NCBI GenBank assembly: GCA_002351955.1
Contig: DEHO01000082.1
Span: forward strand, 4,842 to 10,387
Source: Flavobacteriales bacterium UBA2798
GTDB lineage: Bacteria > Bacteroidota > Bacteroidia > Flavobacteriales_D > UBA2798
DNA: 5,546 bases
Direction of reading: 5' to 3'
In this document: one piece after another, positions 5,266 to 5,546 of the stretch
How the letters are laid out: each line of letters begins with the position of its first letter
How positions within the stretch are numbered: position 1 is the stretch's first letter
Notes under the pieces: model-generated
Told to the model about the DNA's origin: nothing
Seen by the model: the letters and a program-made list of their open reading frames with translations, nothing else
The model's database searches: none
Made by a program: the position numbers and the translations under genes

Positions 5266-5546
5266 TTATGCAGCTACTACTGAATTCTTTTTTTTCTTTT
5301 CGGCGTAAGCATTCGCAGCTTCGCGAACCCATGCTCCTTCTTCGTGGTAACGAACATGATGTTCTAATCGCTGTTTGTTACAAGGACCATTTCCGTTGAT
5401 CACATTTTGGAATTCTTCCCAATTGATTTTACCAAAATCGTAATGACCACGGGCCTCGTTCCATTTGAGATCAGGATCAGGAACACTTAGTCCGATTATC
5501 TCTGCCTGTTGAACGGTTTTATCAATGAATTTCTGACGCAATTCGC
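5266..5546 (-). CDS. paaA: 1,2-phenylacetyl-CoA epoxidase catalytic subunit PaaA (C-terminal part)
   Basis: The last 93 or so residues of the catalytic subunit, whose di-iron centre inserts an oxygen atom into the ring of phenylacetyl-CoA. The frame is open to the window edge with no ATG, so the N-terminal two-thirds, including the iron ligands, lie to the right. The visible part is highly characteristic: RQKFIDKTVQQAEIIGLSVP, then PDPDLKWNEARGHYDFGKI, then NGNGPCNKQRLEHH and GAWVREAANAYAEK. It ends in a lysine-rich tail (KKKKNSVVAA) encoded by an A-rich tract (A4GA8 on the coding strand, 5300-5288). The stop is TAA, 13 bp before paaB. Upstream regulation cannot be seen. Confidence 0.96.
   Translation of the reverse strand, partial: ELRQKFIDKTVQQAEIIGLSVPDPDLKWNEARGHYDFGKINWEEFQNVINGNGPCNKQRLEHHVRYHEEGAWVREAANAYAEKKKKNSVVAA

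Noticed and set aside
5288..5300. Possible frameshift site in the A-rich tract (A4GA8) near the paaA stop
   Set aside because: The frame runs cleanly to the stop with a plausible lysine-rich tail, and only the last few residues would be affected, so there is no sign of a programmed shift.

Overview
The window looks like chromosomal DNA of a Bacteroidota species (Flavobacteriia- or Chitinophagia-like). The DNA is AT-rich and starts lack obvious Shine-Dalgarno sequences. One intergenic region carries the phylum-specific promoter pattern (TTG, 19 nt, TATATTTG). The proteins read as ordinary members of known families. This assignment comes from family resemblance and promoter style, not from a database search.

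Layout, left to right. (1) 1-1355, plus strand: a Na+/H+ antiporter of the NhaC family, cut off at its N-terminus by the window edge. (2) 1346-2916, minus strand: a two-gene unit. It starts with an exported DsbA/FrnE-like thioredoxin-fold protein (CGWC motif), followed with an ATGA overlap by a zinc extradiol dioxygenase of the YgiD/DODA family that carries a Tat-like signal. Its 3' end overlaps the end of nhaC. (3) 2917-2998: a divergent intergenic region with a strong Bacteroidota-type promoter for the DsbA-like gene, so close to the ATG that the mRNA is probably leaderless, plus a short inverted repeat over the -33 element. (4) 2999-3556, plus strand: a hotdog-fold acyl-CoA thioesterase of the YciA/BACH type. 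(5) 3563-5546, minus strand: the phenylacetyl-CoA epoxidase cluster, read in the order paaA (C-terminal end only), paaB, paaC, an unannotated 33-codon membrane-protein ORF, paaD.

The paa genes encode the multicomponent oxygenase that epoxidises the ring of phenylacetyl-CoA in aerobic phenylacetate breakdown. PaaA is the catalytic di-iron subunit, PaaC its structural partner, PaaB a small bridging subunit, and PaaD probably an Fe-S/metal maturation factor. The reductase PaaE and the downstream enzymes are not in the window; they may lie beyond the right edge. The convergent thioesterase could act on CoA esters, but nothing in the sequence ties it to this pathway.

The most unusual part is the 144-bp paaC-paaD interval. 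It holds a tandem TAATAA stop, a perfect 9-bp hairpin with a T7 tract that looks like an intrinsic terminator inside the operon, and then a 33-codon ORF for a one-helix membrane peptide starting 6 nt after the T-tract. That ORF ends with a single TGA, in frame with and one codon before the GTG start of paaD. No mobile elements, CRISPR arrays or RNA genes were seen.
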